Counted from the first letter of the stretch, positions 1 through 8,573 are shown. The stretch is 64,000 nucleotides of DNA from Simonsiella muelleri ATCC 29453 (GCF_002951835.1 NZ_CP019448.1:2405863-2469862), one strand, 5' to 3'. Program-made: numbers and translations. The notes: generated from the sequence alone by a model not told the origin.

Positions 1-492
1 TCCTTGGTCTTCGCGTTCAATGCGTTGTTTGACGGCTTCTTTTGCCAACATGGCATTGACAGAAAAATGTTTGCCAATATCACGCAAAAAATCCAAACAA
101 TTCATCGTACCGAACCAATTGGCGTTGTTTTCCATAATGGCTGGGTTTTCGCCATCAAATTTCAAAAATGGTTTCAATTGGTTACGAATACTTTCTACCC
201 AACCTGCAACGGTTTCAGGTGTGTTTAGGCTGCGTTCTACAGCTTTAAAACTGGGGTCGCCGATCATACCTGTTGCACCGCCTACCAATGCCACTGGGGT
301 ATGTCCTGCATCTTGGAAACGACGTAACACCAGTATCGGTAATAAATGCCCGATGTGTAAACTGTCTGCTGTGGGGTCAAAACCGCAATACAAAGCAATT
401 TTTTCTGAATCTAATAAATTAGATAATTCTTGAATATCAGTTGTTTGAGAGATTAATCCGCGCGCTTGCAAATCGGCTAATAATGGATTCAT
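1..492 (-). CDS. tyrS: Tyrosyl-tRNA synthetase, N-terminal part (runs off window)
   Basis: Charges tRNA-Tyr with tyrosine in the cytoplasm. The 164 visible codons begin MNPLLADLQARG and hold the class I signature HIGH (in SLHIGHLLPI, about residues 45-52), preceded by YCGFDPTADS, which is typical of bacterial TyrS. The KMSKS loop and the S4-like domain lie outside the window. The start is the ATG at 490-492 on the minus strand. Upstream of the start is a DUS copy at 532-543. What is seen is the HIGH motif and family-typical flanks; the identification is firm. Confidence 0.95.
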   Translation of the reverse strand, partial: MNPLLADLQARGLISQTTDIQELSNLLDSEKIALYCGFDPTADSLHIGHLLPILVLRRFQDAGHTPVALVGGATGMIGDPSFKAVERSLNTPETVAGWVESIRNQLKPFLKFDGENPAIMENNANWFGTMNCLDFLRDIGKHFSVNAMLAKEAVKQRIEREDQG

Positions 493-741
493 CAAAATTC
501 CTTATGAATAAAATAGATAAAAAATAGTTTTAGGCAGCCTGAAAATGAACAAAGCTTTATCCTGATAAAAACGCGTTGCATTATAAAGAAAAAAAGCCAT
601 GAAAACCAGTTTCAGGCTGCCTGAAAAATAGAGCACATGATTTTAGCTTTGATGAATAAATATTCAAAAAGTTCAGATTTCGCTATAATAAAAAATTTTG
701 GTAAGATGTATCTGAATGTTAAAAAATTTAAGGATAACTAT

Positions 742-1494
742 ATGATTCGTAAACCTTCTAAATTTCGCGTACACGCGTTTTTATGGCATTTATTGTGTTC
801 GCTCATTATGGCAACATTGAGTTCTGCGGTGGTTTTTTGGATATGGCATCCTGGATTATTGGCAAAAGCGGTGGGTGTGGGGCATATTTTTTTGATGATG
901 TTGGCGGTTGATGTGATTTTGGGGCCATTGCTGACTTTTGCGGTGGCAAAACAAGGCAAAAAATCATTAAAATTTGATTTATCAGTGATTATTTTTGTAC
1001 AAGTGGCGGCATTGATTTATGGTTTGCACAGTATTGCGGCGAATCGTCCTGTGTATTTAGCTTTTGATATTTGGCGTTTTGAAATTGTCCGTGCCAGTGA
1101 TGTGCGTCCCGAAGCATTGAAACGTGCTCAAAGTCCTTATAATCATTTATCGTGGTTTGGGCCCAAATGGGTGGCGGTAAAACCTGCAACCACAGCAGAA
1201 GACAAAAATAATCGTTTATTTGGAGAATTATCCACAGGTATTTCCCCAGGTATGCAGCCTGATTTATATGATTCTATTGAAAATCAATGGAATGTGATTG
1301 TTTCAGAAGGAGCAAAATTAAGTGATTTGAAAAAATTCAATCCGCCTGAAAAAGTAGATGCGGTAATAGCTAAATATCCGACTGCTGATAAATTTTATCC
1401 GCTTAAATCGTTGGGTACCAGTATGACAGTGTTGATTAATTCCAAAGAAAAACGCATTTTGGATTTAGTGGATTTGCGTCCTTGGGAAGAATAA
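742..1494 (+). CDS. TfpX/TfpZ-family type IV pilin accessory protein
   Basis: Inner-membrane protein of 250 residues. It has an N-terminal cytoplasmic stub rich in Arg/Lys, then about four hydrophobic segments in the first 115 residues (for example LLCSLIMATLSSAVVFWIW and IFLMMLAVDVILGPLLTFAV), then a soluble C-terminal domain of about 130 residues. This layout and the DVILGPLLT motif match the TfpX/TfpZ family, which assists assembly or stability of particular type IV pilins. I chose the ATG at 742 because AGGA sits ten bases upstream; an in-frame ATG at 637 lacks a ribosome site and would add non-conserved residues. Two pilin genes lie about 7 kb downstream. The exact role is inferred from the family. 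Confidence 0.8.
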   Translation: MIRKPSKFRVHAFLWHLLCSLIMATLSSAVVFWIWHPGLLAKAVGVGHIFLMMLAVDVILGPLLTFAVAKQGKKSLKFDLSVIIFVQVAALIYGLHSIAANRPVYLAFDIWRFEIVRASDVRPEALKRAQSPYNHLSWFGPKWVAVKPATTAEDKNNRLFGELSTGISPGMQPDLYDSIENQWNVIVSEGAKLSDLKKFNPPEKVDAVIAKYPTADKFYPLKSLGTSMTVLINSKEKRILDLVDLRPWEE

Positions 1495-1510
1495 CTATCA
1501 GAAATAAATA

Positions 1511-1543
1511 AGGAGTGGTTAAAAAGTTAACCACTCCTTTTTG
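1511..1543 (+). terminator. Intrinsic terminator after the pilin accessory gene
   Basis: A perfect 12-bp stem (AGGAGTGGTTAA / TTAACCACTCCT) with a 4-base loop is followed by TTTTT. It lies 17 bases after the stop codon and also separates this gene from the convergent roadblock-like gene. Confidence 0.9.
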
Positions 1544-1569
1544 TGTGTGTACAGAAGTAATTTTAGAAA

Positions 1570-1926
1570 TTATTTCATGTTGTTTTCAGCATCAACCAAA
1601 GAACGACGAGCCAAAGCCAAGTTAGATTTAGAACGATCCAATACAGAGTACAAGAACAAACCATCATGGCGAGTCAATGGACGCAACAAGTGGTATTGTT
1701 TACCCAAAGTAATCAAGATGTCTTCAATGCTGTCTTTCAAACCCAACATTTGCATGGTTTTCATTTTGGCACGCATCACTTCTGTGTTACCAGCAGCAGC
1801 GATTTCCAAATCAATGGCAGCAGAACCACCACCAGCCAACAACATACCGCTAGAGAAATCCACAATAGCAGCAGCCAAAGCACCATCAACATTTAACATT
1901 TCAGATACGGTTTTATCGTAGTTCAT
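1570..1926 (-). CDS. Roadblock/LC7-like small protein
   Basis: A protein of 118 residues, MNYDKTVSEML to AENNMK. The pattern AAIVDFSSGMLLAGGGSAAIDLEIAA followed by a helix and LLITLG-type strands resembles roadblock/LC7 domains, which in bacteria include MglB-type partners of small GTPases and other regulatory dimers. No GTPase partner is seen next to it. I chose the ATG at 1924-1926 because GGAG lies six bases upstream. The same frame is open for another 51 codons upstream, but that stretch overlaps a structured leader and has low coding likelihood. The gene is monocistronic, with its own promoter about 236 bases upstream and a convergent terminator beyond its stop. The family call is by pattern recognition, and the function is unknown. 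Confidence 0.6.
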   Translation of the reverse strand: MNYDKTVSEMLNVDGALAAAIVDFSSGMLLAGGGSAAIDLEIAAAGNTEVMRAKMKTMQMLGLKDSIEDILITLGKQYHLLRPLTRHDGLFLYSVLDRSKSNLALARRSLVDAENNMK

Positions 1927-2162
1927 GAAAAACTCCAAAAAAAAATAATAAAAAATCGCGATAAACGGGTAGTTTAAAGCACCGAATGCAATACGCTTGC
2001 CATGCGGATTACCAGGTTCCCACTTATTGGCAGGATTTGCCAACTTGTTTTGCTGCCTAGAAATTGCAGGGGTATGCAATCTTGAGCGTACAACCCAACG
2101 GTTACCAGGTTACCACTCGCCAGCTTAAATTATTTGGCTGACTCATTTTACTGCCCAGAAAC
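1927..2162 (-). other. Long 5' leader of the roadblock-like gene, with an imperfect direct repeat
   Basis: The leader is about 236 bases between a good promoter and the roadblock-like start. It holds two imperfect copies of a block of about 60 bp that starts TTACCAGGTT(C/A)CCACT and ends TGCC(T/C)AGAAA(T/C)TG. They lie at about 2009-2067 and 2102-2166 on the plus strand. A 14-codon open frame (MSQPNNLSWRVVTW, 2146 to 2102) sits inside, with a weak ribosome site. The leader could be a regulatory RNA, but I recognise no known riboswitch class. Confidence 0.4.
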
Positions 2163-2169
2163 TGGTTAT

Positions 2170-2198
2170 ATTATAGGGTTTAATTTTATTTTGGTAAA
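2170..2198 (-). promoter_or_regulatory. Sigma-70 promoter driving the roadblock-like gene leader
   Basis: Read on the minus strand this is TTTACC, 17 bases, TATAAT. The predicted start is near 2162. Confidence 0.6.
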
Positions 2199-2404
2199 GA
2201 TGTATATATATTTGTTTTGATTTTTGGGAAAGATTATTTTCAAGGTAAAAATAATTTTCAGGCAGCCTGATTATTCACATGGTCAAAAATCGTCTATTTG
2301 TACTTTGATATAATCGCTTTTGACTAAAAAGTTGCAGCACGCCTAAATTGTCAATCGCCCCTAAGGCGATTAAGGCGATCCAAAAATAGAAAAAAGGTTT
2401 ATTT

Positions 2405-3286
2405 ATGGATACATATTTAAGTATGAAAGTGTTTTGTCAAGTGGTTCAAAGTGGTAGTTTCACACGCGCTGCCGAATTATTGGGTATTTCCATTCCCATG
2501 GCAAGCAAACATGTTGCGCATTTAGAAAAGACCATTCAATCTCAACTGCTTTATCGTAATAATCGTCATCTCAAATTAACTGAACAAGGTGAAATTTATT
2601 ACCGTGAGTGTGTGATGGCGTTAGATATTTTGCGACAAGCGGAAAATGTGGTGTCGGCTGGCACAGTTAAACCCAGTGGTATTTTGCGCGTGAGTTTGCC
2701 GTTGTGGTTTTCGTGTGACATTTTCGCCAATTTAATTGCTGAATATCGTCAGCAATATCCTGATGTTGAACTGATTCTTAGTTTAACTAATCGTCGTGTC
2801 GATTTGAATACCGATGGCGAAGATTTGGCATTACGCTTGTCGCATCAATTGCCTGATAATGTGATTGCAAAATTTTTGACGCGTATCCCATTTTATTTGG
2901 TTGCTTCGCCCGATTATGTAGCACGATACGGGCTGCCTGAACATCACGAAGATTTACTCAAACATGAAGCCATTTTGCCATCTTACACAGATTTATCACA
3001 ATTAGTGGCGCAATACCAACAACAAACCGTGCCTTTACCTATGAAAGGTACATTGCGCAGCAACAACACACAAATGATTGCAGCTCTGATTCGTTCTGGT
3101 GTGGGATTGGGCTATATGCCTGCGTGGTTGGCGGATGTGGATTTGCAAGCTGGGCGATTGATTCACATTTTGCCTGATTATCAAATTGAAGGTGTGCCAC
3201 TTTATGTGGTGTATGCCAATCGTGCATTTATGAATGCGCGTACACGTAGCTTTATTGATTTTTTTGCAGAAAAATGGAAAAACTAG
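2405..3286 (+). CDS. LysR-family transcriptional regulator
   Basis: A protein of 293 residues, the normal length for the family. The N-terminal winged helix-turn-helix is clear: FCQVVQSGSFTRAAELLGIS, then PMASKHVAHLEKTI, then LLYRNNRHLKLTEQGEIYY (residues about 9-66). The C-terminal substrate-binding domain of the periplasmic-binding-protein type follows from residue 90. It resembles the CrgA/AaeR-like subgroup, but no effector can be named. It stands alone between the roadblock leader promoter and the outer-membrane protein gene, transcribed away from the former. Regulation of the adjacent porin gene is possible but only positional. A DUS copy follows the stop at 3291-3305. Confidence 0.9.
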   Translation: MDTYLSMKVFCQVVQSGSFTRAAELLGISIPMASKHVAHLEKTIQSQLLYRNNRHLKLTEQGEIYYRECVMALDILRQAENVVSAGTVKPSGILRVSLPLWFSCDIFANLIAEYRQQYPDVELILSLTNRRVDLNTDGEDLALRLSHQLPDNVIAKFLTRIPFYLVASPDYVARYGLPEHHEDLLKHEAILPSYTDLSQLVAQYQQQTVPLPMKGTLRSNNTQMIAALIRSGVGLGYMPAWLADVDLQAGRLIHILPDYQIEGVPLYVVYANRAFMNARTRSFIDFFAEKWKN

Positions 3287-3369
3287 ATTTTCAGGCTGCC
3301 TGAAAACGGTTAAAATGCGAAAGTATATACGCTATTTTGGCGTATGATTTTTTACAAGGATAGGATTGA

Positions 3370-3972
3370 ATGAAAAAAACTTTTCTGAAAAAAACATTGT
3401 TGGTATTGTTGGGCGTAACCGCATCTCATACGGCTTTGGCTGATGCCATCACAGGGGCTTATATTCAAGGCGACATTGGTTTAACCTATATGAAAGCCGA
3501 TGGTACGCATTATGATTCCGTTCGCAATGCCATCAAAACGTCATACAATGAATCCAAAATCATGCCACGTGTGAGCGTGGGTTACGATTTTGGTGATTGG
3601 CGCGTGGCTGGCGATTATACGCATTATGCCAACATTGAAGACAGCACCGCCACCAACAAATTCACCACCAAAGTACGTGGTGCGGGCGTTTCGGCGATTT
3701 ATGATTTCAATACGGCTTTGCCAGTACCTGTGCAACCTTATGTGGGTGCGCGTGTCTCGGTAAACAAAGTGAAACAAGAAAGCATTGCATTCGGTAATAA
3801 TGCATTGATTTCCAATAGTAATAGTTCAACTAAAGTAAGTCCAGGCGTATTGGCTGGTATGAATTATAAATTGGATAATCATTTCACAGTAGATGCAGGC
3901 TATCGCTACAACCATTTGGATTCAAGTGTGCAAACACATGAAGCATCAGTGGGGTTACGTTACACATTCTAA
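3370..3972 (+). CDS. Opa/NspA-type outer-membrane beta-barrel protein
   Basis: A protein of 200 residues with a classical signal peptide (MKKTFLKKTLLVLLGVTASHTALA, cut before DAITGAYIQGD). Amphipathic beta strands with alternating aromatic residues follow, ending in LRYTF, the terminal aromatic signature read by the BAM machinery. Strand pattern, size and the internal GYDFGDWRVAGDY and PYVGARVS motifs match the eight-stranded Opacity/NspA family of Neisseriaceae. Variable-looking loops occur around residues 40-55 and 138-150. The ribosome site AAGGA lies about ten bases upstream. There are no pentameric CTCTT repeats in the leader, so the Opa type of phase variation is not evident. Its role in adhesion or permeability is not determined. 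Confidence 0.8.
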   Translation: MKKTFLKKTLLVLLGVTASHTALADAITGAYIQGDIGLTYMKADGTHYDSVRNAIKTSYNESKIMPRVSVGYDFGDWRVAGDYTHYANIEDSTATNKFTTKVRGAGVSAIYDFNTALPVPVQPYVGARVSVNKVKQESIAFGNNALISNSNSSTKVSPGVLAGMNYKLDNHFTVDAGYRYNHLDSSVQTHEASVGLRYTF

Positions 3973-3993
3973 TCATCAAAAATTTTGATGATT
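3971..3993 (+). terminator. Short perfect palindrome after the porin gene
   Basis: AATCATCAAAA and its complement flank a single base, directly after the stop codon. There is no strong T-run, so this could be a weak terminator or an RNA-stabilising hairpin. A related palindrome follows the stop of the TRIC-type gene at 17327-17356. Confidence 0.4.
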
Positions 3994-4166
3994 GATTATC
4001 AGGCTGCCTTTTGAGTAATCAAACGATTGGGTTTTGTTATGTAACAGTAGATTGAAAAAATATCTTTTTTTTATAAATACGTTAGATTTAAAAATGGAGG
4101 GCGGATAATATGATTGTCTGCCCTTATTTCCTTTTATTCATCAAAAAAATTTATTGAAAAAATGTC

Positions 4167-4559
4167 ATGAACATCAGTCAAGCCGCACAACAAACAGGTT
4201 TATCCACCAAACAAATTCGTGATTATGAAAAACAAGGTTTGTTGCCACATGCTAAACGCACACCGAGCGGTTATCGTGATTATGCGCCAACCGACTTACA
4301 ACGTTTGCATTTTATTCGCCATGCGCGAGATATGGGTTTTTCGTTGATGCAAATTGGGCAATTATTGGCGTTGCAAGATAATCCGACGCGGCAAAGCCGT
4401 GATGTGAAAGATTTGACTGCGCTGCATATCGCTGAATTAGATAAGAAAATTGCATCGCTGCAAGCTATGCGACATACGTTGCAAATATGGCATGACCAAT
4501 GCACTGGCGATGAGCAACCAAATTGCTGTATTTTGGCGGGTTTGGTAGGGAAAGAATAG
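4167..4559 (+). CDS. cueR: CueR-type copper-responsive MerR regulator
   Basis: A protein of 130 residues with the MerR layout. The helix-turn-helix and wing cover residues 1-70 (ISQAAQQTGLSTKQIRDYEKQGLL, SGYRDY), a dimerisation helix covers about 80-110, and a metal loop follows. The loop has Cys112 and Cys120 (CTGDEQPNC), the same spacing and numbering as the Cu(I) ligands of CueR, with a further Cys121. This argues for sensing of monovalent copper, silver or gold. No copper ATPase or oxidase is adjacent, so targets lie elsewhere. The stop codon TAG overlaps the first bases of a mobile inverted-repeat element, so the native C-terminus may have been altered by a few residues. There is no clear ribosome site. 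Confidence 0.85.
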   Translation: MNISQAAQQTGLSTKQIRDYEKQGLLPHAKRTPSGYRDYAPTDLQRLHFIRHARDMGFSLMQIGQLLALQDNPTRQSRDVKDLTALHIAELDKKIASLQAMRHTLQIWHDQCTGDEQPNCCILAGLVGKE

Positions 4560-4880
4560 AACCTGTTGTATTCACCGCCAAGCGTGATGTCTTTTTGCAC
4601 CATTTGGTACGCCTGTAGGAATGCTATTAGCATAAAATTCGCCTGACATTCGTACCAACTGGGACAAAAATCTATTTTATGTTGGCTATGAATACAGGTT
4701 GAAACCTCTGCAAAACTATCCGTCGTCATTATCGCGTAAGTGGTAATCCATTTTCAATCTTAAATGAATTTTCAATAAGTCAAATAAATCAATTATCTAA
4801 ATTTTACTATTAGATTCCCGCATTAGCGAGAATGACGAGATTTGGGTTAGTTTTTGGATTTTGCAAAGGTTTCAGGTTCT
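4558..4880. repeat. MITE-like element (AGAACC family), copy 1, interrupted by a second element
   Basis: The left end AGAACCTG starts inside the cueR stop codon. The body is close to the copies at 6513-6678 and 44997-45158. Its right end CAGGTT is split at 4700/4701 by another element of 173 bp (4701-4873) with GAAACC...GGTTTC ends. AGGTT is repeated on both sides, as expected for a target duplication. Confidence 0.75.
4701..4873. repeat. MITE-like element (GAAACCTTTGCAAAA family), nested copy
   Basis: The inverted ends are GAAACCTCTGCAAAA and TTTTGCAAAGGTTTC. Inside is a dRS3-like motif, ATTCCCGCATTAGCGAGAAT, at about 4816-4835. A second clear copy of the family is at 42987-43095. Single ends occur at 17377 and 32277-32288. 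It carries no coding sequence. Confidence 0.7.
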
Positions 4881-4883
4881 AAA

Positions 4884-4924
4884 AAGGCAGCCTGAAAATA
4901 AATGAAATATTTTCAGGCTGCCTT
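4884..4924 (-). terminator. DUS-pair terminator of the fumarase gene
   Basis: Two inverted uptake sequences form a 15-bp stem (AAGGCAGCCTGAAAA / TTTTCAGGCTGCCTT). Read on the minus strand the stem is followed by TTTTT. It lies 19 bases after the fumarase stop. Confidence 0.85.
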
Positions 4925-4942
4925 ATATTGTAAAATAATCAA

Positions 4943-6463
4943 TTATTCTACAGGAATAATGCCAATTTTCGCTTGCCACTGTTTGGGTGCAACCGCATGA
5001 ACCGATTGACCTTTAGAATCTACTGCAACGGTTACGGGCATATCTTTAACTTCGAACTCATAAATCGCTTCCATTCCCAATTCGGGGAACGCCAACACTT
5101 TGGCTTCTTTAATCGCTTTGGCAACGAGATACGCCGCGCCGCCTGTTGCCATCAAATACACCGCACCATTGTCAGCAATGGCTTCGCAGGCAGCCGCGCC
5201 ACGTTCGGATTTGCCAATCATGCCAAGCAACCCTGTTTGTTCCAACATTTGGCGCGTGAATTTGTCCATTCGTGTTGCCGTAGTTGGACCAGCTGGCCCA
5301 ACAATTTCATCGCGAACAGGATCCACAGGACCAACGTAATAAATCATTTTATTTGTAAAATCAACAGGTAATTTTTCACCGTTGTTGAGCATATCCACCA
5401 TGCGTTTGTGTGCTGCATCGCGACCTGTCAAGATTTTACCGTTAAGCAACAACACATCACCCATTTTCCATTGTTTGACATCTTCTTTGGTCAGATTGTC
5501 CAAATCTACGCGAATACCATTGTCGGGACTATAAGTAATGTCGGGCCAATCTTCCAAACTGGGTGGATCTAATTTGACCGCGCCTGTCCCATCTAATACA
5601 AATTCAACATGGCGAGTGGCAGCGCAATTTGGAATCATGGCAATGGGTTTTGATGCAGCGTGGGTTGGGTAATCCAAAATTTTCACGTCTAATACAGTCG
5701 TCAGACCACCCAAACCTTGTGCACCAATCCCCAAAGCGTTGACTTTTTCATACAATTCCAAGCGCAATTTTTCTACCGTATTCAATTCCGCGCCCGATGC
5801 GGCTTTTTCTTGCAATTTTTGAATATCAATATGGCTCATTAAACTTTCTTTTGCCATCAATGCTGCTTTTTCGGGTGTACCACCAATACCAATGCCCAAA
5901 ATGCCTGGTGGACACCAGCCTGCACCCATGGTTGGTACGGTTTTCAGCACCCAATCTACGATGCTATCAGATGGATTTAACATTGCCATTTTGGATTTGT
6001 TTTCTGAACCACCACCTTTTGCTGCGCAAGTTACTTCCAATTTGTCGCCTGCCACCACTTCCATGTGAACGATGGCTGGCGTGTTATCTTTGGTATTGGT
6101 GCGCTTGCCTGCTGGGTCAGCTAAAACTGATGCGCGTAACACATTATCGGGGTGAGTGTAAGCGCGGCGTACACCTTCATTGACCATGTCTTGTACCGAC
6201 ATTTGCGCGTCCCATTGCACATTCATACCAATTTTCAGGAACACGGTGGCGATACCTGTATCTTGGCAAATTGGGCGGTGTCCTTCGGCACACATACGGC
6301 TATTGACTAAAATTTGTGTCATCGCATCTTTGGCGGCTGGATTTTGTTCTTTTTCCAATGCCTTAGTCAGAGCATGAATGTAATCTTTCGGATGATAATA
6401 GCTGATGAATTGGAACGCATCGGCAATACTTTGGATAAAGTCTTCTTGTTTGATGATGGTCAT
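4943..6463 (-). CDS. Class I (iron-sulfur) fumarate hydratase
   Basis: Interconverts fumarate and malate in the TCA cycle. The protein has 506 residues, typical of the single-chain class I enzymes. The N-terminal half holds Cys ligands for a [4Fe-4S] cluster (SRMCAEGHRPICQDTG, about 55-70) and the conserved GGGSENKS, with a further Cys in PNCAATRHVEF. The C-terminal beta domain has GPAGPTTATRMDKF and ATGGAAYLVAKAIKEAKV. It is oxygen-sensitive in known relatives. It stands alone, ends in a DUS-pair terminator, and has a mobile repeat (6513-6678) just upstream, between it and the ampD gene, where its promoter would be expected. Confidence 0.93.
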   Translation of the reverse strand: MTIIKQEDFIQSIADAFQFISYYHPKDYIHALTKALEKEQNPAAKDAMTQILVNSRMCAEGHRPICQDTGIATVFLKIGMNVQWDAQMSVQDMVNEGVRRAYTHPDNVLRASVLADPAGKRTNTKDNTPAIVHMEVVAGDKLEVTCAAKGGGSENKSKMAMLNPSDSIVDWVLKTVPTMGAGWCPPGILGIGIGGTPEKAALMAKESLMSHIDIQKLQEKAASGAELNTVEKLRLELYEKVNALGIGAQGLGGLTTVLDVKILDYPTHAASKPIAMIPNCAATRHVEFVLDGTGAVKLDPPSLEDWPDITYSPDNGIRVDLDNLTKEDVKQWKMGDVLLLNGKILTGRDAAHKRMVDMLNNGEKLPVDFTNKMIYYVGPVDPVRDEIVGPAGPTTATRMDKFTRQMLEQTGLLGMIGKSERGAAACEAIADNGAVYLMATGGAAYLVAKAIKEAKVLAFPELGMEAIYEFEVKDMPVTVAVDSKGQSVHAVAPKQWQAKIGIIPVE

Positions 6464-6512
6464 GGTTGTGTCCTTTGGGTTAACAGTGTAGAGATTTTAT
6501 GGTAGTAGAATT

Positions 6513-6678
6513 AGAACCTGTGTTCACAGCCAAACGTGATGTCTTTTTGCCCCATTTAGCACGTCTGCTGTGTTGAATTTCATGCCAATAGGAAGAACGC
6601 TATTGGCGCGAAATTCGCCTAGCATTCGCCCCAACTGGGACAAAAATCCATTTCACGTTGGCTATGAATACAGGTTCT
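6513..6678. repeat. MITE-like element (AGAACC family), copy 2, full length
   Basis: This copy of 166 bp has AGAACCTG and CAGGTTCT ends, flanked by TTA and TAG/TA sequence. The interior contains the same CAACTGGGACAAAAATCCAT tract as the copies near 4660 and 45110. It is non-coding. Confidence 0.8.
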
Positions 6679-6752
6679 TAGAATTTTATCGCATATCAGA
6701 TTGCCTGCGAAACAGTTATTCCATTTTATGAAAACATTCGTGATTACTTGAA

Positions 6753-7325
6753 TCATGCCAATTGAATTGCGTTAACATTCCAATCTATTGGTAAATGATG
6801 TTCTTGCAATTTTTGCCAATCAAAAAAATGTCCGGGGTCGGTTTTGCGATGTGGCGCGATGTGCTGGTGTCCTGTAATCGCATTAATTGGATAATGTTGA
6901 CATAATTCGTCCAGTAACACCAACAGCGCATCATATTGTGCTGATTCAAACGGTTCAAAATCACAGCCTTCTAATTCAATACCAATGGCATAATGATTAC
7001 ATTTTTCGCGCCCATGAAATTGCGATACGCCAGCATGGTAAGCCATATCATCACACGAAACATATTGTTGAATTTCGCCCGTGCGCCGAATAAAAAAATG
7101 CGATGACACCCGAAAATCCACCAATTGTGTGAAAAACGGATTGGCATTTGCATCAATGGTATTGGTAAACAAACACTCCACTGCGTCCGAACCGTATTCA
7201 AATGGTGCAAGTGAAATATTATGCAATACAATCAAAGAAATATCATTTTTATTTAGGCGGGATTCATAATTGGGGGAATATTTTTGCGTGGCATGTTGCC
7301 AGCGACCGTGTAACCAAGTATTCAT
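6753..7325 (-). CDS. ampD: 1,6-anhydro-N-acetylmuramyl-L-alanine amidase AmpD
   Basis: Cytoplasmic zinc amidase that splits the muramyl-alanine bond of anhydro-muropeptides during cell-wall recycling. The protein has 190 residues, normal for AmpD. Zinc ligands are visible: His in IVLHNISLAP (about residue 35), His in HIAPHRKTDPG, and the Asp of KTDPGHFFDW (about 155-166). FHGREKCNHYAIGIELEG is also characteristic. It has no signal peptide. It is monocistronic, with a DUS-like sequence upstream. The start is the ATG at 7323-7325, eleven bases after an AAGGT-like site. Confidence 0.93.
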   Translation of the reverse strand: MNTWLHGRWQHATQKYSPNYESRLNKNDISLIVLHNISLAPFEYGSDAVECLFTNTIDANANPFFTQLVDFRVSSHFFIRRTGEIQQYVSCDDMAYHAGVSQFHGREKCNHYAIGIELEGCDFEPFESAQYDALLVLLDELCQHYPINAITGHQHIAPHRKTDPGHFFDWQKLQEHHLPIDWNVNAIQLA

Positions 7326-7500
7326 TTAGATAACCTTAAAAAATTGTTTTCAGGCAGCATTTTTATTGCTCAAAGCATTTAAATTTAGCAAAAAAATAGT
7401 CAAAAACCCAACATAATAATTAGTTAATTTAAAAAAATCTTTTCTATCAAAGCCATAATCATTACAATAAAAACATGATTAAGTGAGTAACCATTTTTTT

Positions 7501-8175
7501 ATGCAAAAATTAATAAAACGTGTGTTGAAATTATTTGGATTGATGCTGTTGAGTGGTGGTTTGTTGGTGGTGTTTTGTGCGTGGCAAGTTTATGATTATG
7601 CACAACATGAAAAGCCGTTACCTCAAAAAGCCGATGCAGTGGTGGTGTTAGGAGCTGCGGCTTGGGGCAACAATCCGTCCCCTGTTTTGCGTGAACGGAT
7701 TAATTATGGCATTAAATTGTATCAACAACATACCGTACAAAAAATGATTTTCACAGGTGGTACGCCTAAGTTTGGCTACCCCACTGAAGCGGAAGTGGCG
7801 CAACGTTACGCCATGCAAAAATTCAACGTGCCGCAACGCGACATTATATTAGATACCGAATCGAGCAGCACCTACGAAAACCTAACCAACACCCGCACTT
7901 TAATGCACAACCATCATCTAGACAGCGTGATTATTGTGAGTGACCCAGACCATTTGGCGCGTGCAGCGGCGATGGCGCGAGCGTTGGGCATCACAGCGAA
8001 TGTGTCGGCCACGCCCAGCAGCTTATATTATGGACAACGTAAAGCACGTTTGAAATTTATGTTGCAAGAAACTTTGTCATTGACTTATTTTTATTTGGAA
8101 AATGGTTTGATGGCATCGGCAAAAATATTGTTGTCAGCGACAGTAATGCGTGACAACAATATTCAGGCAGCCTGA
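7501..8175 (+). CDS. YdcF/SanA-type DUF218 membrane protein
   Basis: One N-terminal membrane segment (LFGLMLLSGGLLVVFCAW) anchors a periplasmic DUF218 domain. The domain motifs are ADAVVVLGAAAWGNNPSPVLRERI, IFTGGTP, AEVAQRYAMQ, ILDTESSSTYEN and IIVSDPDHLARAAAMARALGI. SanA relatives affect the envelope barrier and vancomycin entry at high temperature; the biochemical activity is not settled. I chose the ATG at 7501. An in-frame GTG at 7483 would add six residues; neither has a good ribosome site. It is a single gene followed by several DUS copies. The family call is strong and the role is inferred. Confidence 0.8.
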   Translation: MQKLIKRVLKLFGLMLLSGGLLVVFCAWQVYDYAQHEKPLPQKADAVVVLGAAAWGNNPSPVLRERINYGIKLYQQHTVQKMIFTGGTPKFGYPTEAEVAQRYAMQKFNVPQRDIILDTESSSTYENLTNTRTLMHNHHLDSVIIVSDPDHLARAAAMARALGITANVSATPSSLYYGQRKARLKFMLQETLSLTYFYLENGLMASAKILLSATVMRDNNIQAA

Positions 8176-8573
8176 AATGATGATTTTATGAATTGCATTC
8201 GCTGGACGCGCAGTCCTTCAGGCAGCCTGAAAACCGATGAATTTGCCCCAAAATGTCATTCTTCCTAAAAAAGTCAAATCGTATGCCAAAATTGTCAGTT
8301 AAACTGTTGTAAAAAAAATACGGAATCAACCCAATTAGTCTGAATATGACAAAATACGGCGAATTTTCCCCCATTTTCAGGCAGCCTGAAAAATTTTGGT
8401 AAATTGAGTTAAAAATAATTTTAATAAAATCAATTTAATAAAATCTCATCGTGTACTTGGTTGCGAAATAGGCACAAACTCTGCTACATAACCAGCAAGT
8501 AAGCAGCAAACGTTGCTTAATTGGTAACACAAATTTCTTTTTAAACAAACTTTCCCTATCTTGGAGATAAAAC
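8176..8573 (+). other. Intergenic region with DUS copies and the leader of pilin gene 1
   Basis: The region holds three uptake sequences (about 8163-8177, 8218-8232, 8379-8393) and an AT-rich stretch. A possible weak promoter upstream of the first pilin is TTGCGA, 17 bases, CTACAT (8461-8489). I see no open frame with good coding character and no sigma-54 site. Inverted DUS copies near the start may end transcription of the preceding gene. Confidence 0.4.

Noticed and set aside
3370..3430. Opa-type phase variation by CTCTT repeats in the porin gene
   Set aside because: No pentamer repeat is present in the signal-peptide region.
8461..8489. Sigma-54 promoter for pilin gene 1
   Set aside because: No TGGCAC-N5-TTGC match was found upstream; only a weak sigma-70-like pair.
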